A DNA stretch of 64,000 nt. Origin: Gammaproteobacteria bacterium. GTDB lineage: Bacteria; Pseudomonadota; Gammaproteobacteria; Pseudomonadales; JADFDG01. Below, piece by piece: positions 60,007-64,000 of this stretch (position 1 is its first letter; the number at the start of each line of letters is the position of its first letter). Below the pieces are notes generated by a model. The model did no database searches and was not told where the DNA came from. It saw nothing but the letters and a program-made list of their open reading frames with translations. Made by a program: the position numbers and the translations under genes. The DNA is taken from NCBI GenBank assembly GCA_018262975.1, contig JADFDG010000017.1, positions 1 through 64,000 of the forward strand. The letters are read 5' to 3'.

Positions 60007-60975
60007 ATGAACATCCTCGTCCTCGGCGGTGCCGGCTACATCGGCAGCCACATGGTCCGCTACCTGCGCGAGCGTGGCGACCGGGTGACCGTGTTCGACA
60101 ACCTCGCCACCGGCCACCGCTTCCTGGCCGGCGATGCGCGCCTCGTGGTCGGGGACATCCTCGACCCGGGCGCCGTCGAGGCCGTGCTGCGGCAAGAAGG
60201 CCCGTTCGACGCCCTCATCCACTTCTGCGCACGCTCGCTGGTCGGCGAATCGGTCACCGATCCCGCGCTGTACTACCGCAACAACGTCACCGGCACGCTC
60301 AACGTTCTGGAAGCGATGCGCGCCACCGGCCACCGGCGCCTCGTGTTCTCGTCCACGGCCGCCGTGTACGGCGTGCCGCAGGTGCCGGTGATCGACGAGT
60401 CGCAACCGGCCGCGCCGATCAACCCCTACGGGCGCAGCAAGCGCATGATCGAGCAGGTGCTCGCCGACTACGCCACCGCCTACGACATCGCTTCCGTGGC
60501 GCTGCGCTATTTCAACGCCGCCGGCGCGCATCCCTCGGGCGAGATCGGCGAACTGCACGAGCCGGAGACGCACCTCATCCCCAACGTGCTGCGCGCCGCG
60601 CTCGGGCTGGCGCCGCTGAAGGTGTTCGGCAACGACTACCCGACGCCGGACGGCAGCTGCATCCGCGATTACGTGCACGTGGAGGACCTGGCGCAGGCGC
60701 ACCACCTGGCCATCGACTACCTCGGCACGCACCCGGGCGCGCACGTGTTCAATCTCGGCAACGGCAACGGCTTCAGCGTGTTCGAGATCATTGCCGCCGC
60801 CCGCCGCGTCACCGGCAAGGAGATCCCTTACGATCTGGCGCCGCGCCGCGCCGGCGACCCACCGCAACTGGTGGCGGACGCCAGCCGCGCCCGGCGCGAG
60901 CTCGGCTGGCAGCCGCGATGGACGGACGTGGAGCGCATCATCGACTCCGCCTGGCAGTTCATGCGCCGGCGCTGA
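60007..60975 (+). CDS. galE: UDP-glucose 4-epimerase
   Basis: A 322-residue SDR-type epimerase: MNILVLGGAGYIGSHMVRYL, catalytic FSSTAAVYG and YGRSKRMIEQ (YxxxK), ALRYFNAAGAH. It supplies UDP-galactose for the UDP-galactopyranose mutase next door. GGGAG precedes the ATG by 6 nt. It runs opposite to the glycan genes. Confidence 0.93.
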   Translation: MNILVLGGAGYIGSHMVRYLRERGDRVTVFDNLATGHRFLAGDARLVVGDILDPGAVEAVLRQEGPFDALIHFCARSLVGESVTDPALYYRNNVTGTLNVLEAMRATGHRRLVFSSTAAVYGVPQVPVIDESQPAAPINPYGRSKRMIEQVLADYATAYDIASVALRYFNAAGAHPSGEIGELHEPETHLIPNVLRAALGLAPLKVFGNDYPTPDGSCIRDYVHVEDLAQAHHLAIDYLGTHPGAHVFNLGNGNGFSVFEIIAAARRVTGKEIPYDLAPRRAGDPPQLVADASRARRELGWQPRWTDVERIIDSAWQFMRRR

Positions 60976-60984
60976 CGCGCCGGC
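60965..60984. terminator. Hairpin spanning the galE stop
   Basis: Perfect 8-bp stem GCCGGCGC / GCGCCGGC with loop TGAC, which contains the galE stop codon; it lies in the short gap to the convergent fadH end. No T tract. Confidence 0.4.
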
Positions 60985-60995
60985 ACCCCGCCTCG

Positions 60996-63161
<2,166 letters not shown>

Positions 63162-64000
63162 TCAGGCCTTGGGGATCACCACCGGGAACACCAGGTCCGG
63201 CTTGTCCAGCAGCGCGAAGAAGCGCACCAGGTCCAGCGTGCTGCCGCTCACCTTGAGCTCCGGCGAGGTGAGCACGTCACTGATACCCACCTGGCGGGTC
63301 ACCACGCGCACCAGCATCGGCCGGCTGATCGCCAGCGTGACCGAGGCCTCCGGCGACGGCTTGCCCTTGCGGTAGTGCAGCACCGAGTTCTCCACGGTCA
63401 CCACGTACTGTTCGCCGGGTTCGCGGAAGTCGAAGTTCACCACGAGGCGCACGCCGTCGGCCTCCGGTCCGTTCAGCGCCACCTGGAACATCTGCAGGAA
63501 CTGCTCCGGCGCCGTCTGTTCGAGCAGTTCGGTGGCACTGGCCAGGTTCACGCCCTGCGCCGGCTCGCCGTGGCGCAATTCATACGCGCCGGTCAGGTAG
63601 GCGTTGCGCCAGGCGCTCGATTCCGCGCGGTATCCGAGCTGGTCGAAGGCCTGCGCGAGCAAGGCGCGGGCGTCGGCGTTGCCCGGCTCGGCCGCCACCA
63701 GGTGCGCGAGCACTTCCGCCACCCAGCGGTAGTCGCCTTCGTCATAGGACGCCTGCGCCTGCGCGAGCACGCGGCCGGCGCCGCCCATGTACTGCACGTA
63801 GCGCTTTGCGCTCTCCGCGCGCGGCAGCGGGTCGAGGCTCGCCGGGTTGGCGTCGTACCAGCCGAAATACATCTGGTAGACGGCCTTGGCGTCGTGCTTC
63901 ACGGTGCCGTAGTAGTCGCGGTTCCACCAGTGCTTCATCAGCGAGTCCGGCAGGCGGATCTGCTCTGCGATCTCGCGCGGACCGTAGCCCTGGTTGGCCA
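63162..64000 (-). CDS. SdsA/BDS1-type alkyl sulfatase, C-terminal part
   Basis: The end of a secondary/primary alkyl sulfatase (metallo-beta-lactamase fold, Zn-dependent), N-terminal part outside the window. Visible are NQGYGPREIAEQIRLPDSL, HWWNRDYYGTVKHDAKAVYQ (read in short pieces) and YFGWYDANPASL, then the C-terminal SCP2-like dimerisation/substrate domain. These match the C-terminal half of SdsA1. The Zn-binding HxHxDH motif is not in the window. Confidence 0.88.
   Translation of the reverse strand, partial: ANQGYGPREIAEQIRLPDSLMKHWWNRDYYGTVKHDAKAVYQMYFGWYDANPASLDPLPRAESAKRYVQYMGGAGRVLAQAQASYDEGDYRWVAEVLAHLVAAEPGNADARALLAQAFDQLGYRAESSAWRNAYLTGAYELRHGEPAQGVNLASATELLEQTAPEQFLQMFQVALNGPEADGVRLVVNFDFREPGEQYVVTVENSVLHYRKGKPSPEASVTLAISRPMLVRVVTRQVGISDVLTSPELKVSGSTLDLVRFFALLDKPDLVFPVVIPKA

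Overview
The window is a GC-rich (roughly two-thirds G+C), densely coding stretch from a facultatively anaerobic, nitrate-respiring pseudomonadote. A gammaproteobacterium is most likely: the narXL / narK1K2-narG layout matches that of Pseudomonas, and a molybdenum-cofactor-type leader precedes moaA. Both ends cut genes: narG on the left and an SdsA-type alkyl sulfatase on the right. No rRNA, tRNA, CRISPR array, insertion sequence or prophage was recognised.

Layout. (1) 1-12.8 kb, nitrate respiration and molybdenum cofactor: narK1-narK2-narG leftward, narXL rightward, with an FNR-type box and a 7-2-7 NarL-type site between them. Then follow moaA, a degenerate-MoaC/MogA fusion, moeA and mobA. 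(2) 13.1-16.8 kb, oxygen-independent dNTP synthesis: a class III ribonucleotide reductase whose glycyl-radical domain is a separate 62-residue gene, with a 52-residue Cys/Lys-rich gene inserted, then nrdG and a DGC-domain protein. (3) 16.9-21.8 kb: an SCP2 protein, an ABC1/UbiB-like kinase, an unknown helical protein and a CrtI-like flavoprotein, facing a CruF-like membrane protein. (4) 21.9-31.8 kb: two complete sets of type II DMSO-reductase-family subunits (alpha, beta, gamma) sharing one delta chaperone. (5) 31.9-36 kb: yhcC-ubiU-ubiV and, convergently, ubiT with a paralogue of the unknown protein from block 3. This is the O2-independent ubiquinone machinery. (6) 36-48 kb: an AraC regulator, a fused double acyl-CoA dehydrogenase, an acetoacetate-decarboxylase-family protein, a solute-binding protein, a membrane propeller protein, and a phosphotransferase/SDR/acyl-CoA dehydrogenase pair operon. 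(7) 48-53.6 kb: a Fur-box-headed exbB-exbD-exbD-tonB-receptor-piuC operon. (8) 53.6-61 kb: a crotonase, then a surface-glycan cluster with several glycosyltransferases, UDP-galactopyranose mutase and galE. (9) 61-64 kb: fadH and the alkyl sulfatase.

How it fits together. Good FNR-type boxes (TTGAY-N4-RTCAA) lie in front of narK1, moaA, nrdD, the SCP2/UbiB-like block, the DMSO-reductase-family operon and yhcC-ubiUV. Much of 1-36 kb therefore looks like one anaerobic regulon: nitrate reduction, Moco for NarG and the two other molybdoenzymes, dNTP synthesis and quinone synthesis without oxygen. The type II molybdoenzymes belong to the family that includes ethylbenzene and steroid C25 dehydrogenases, but their substrate cannot be read from sequence. 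With the unusual acyl-CoA dehydrogenases they suggest catabolism of a hydrocarbon or terpenoid/steroid side chain; that is inference.

The most notable observations are the split NrdD, the duplicated uncharacterised family that sits twice beside SCP2/Ubi-type genes, the degenerate MoaC fused to MogA, and a family of short palindromic repeats whose stems covary and which supply stop codons.
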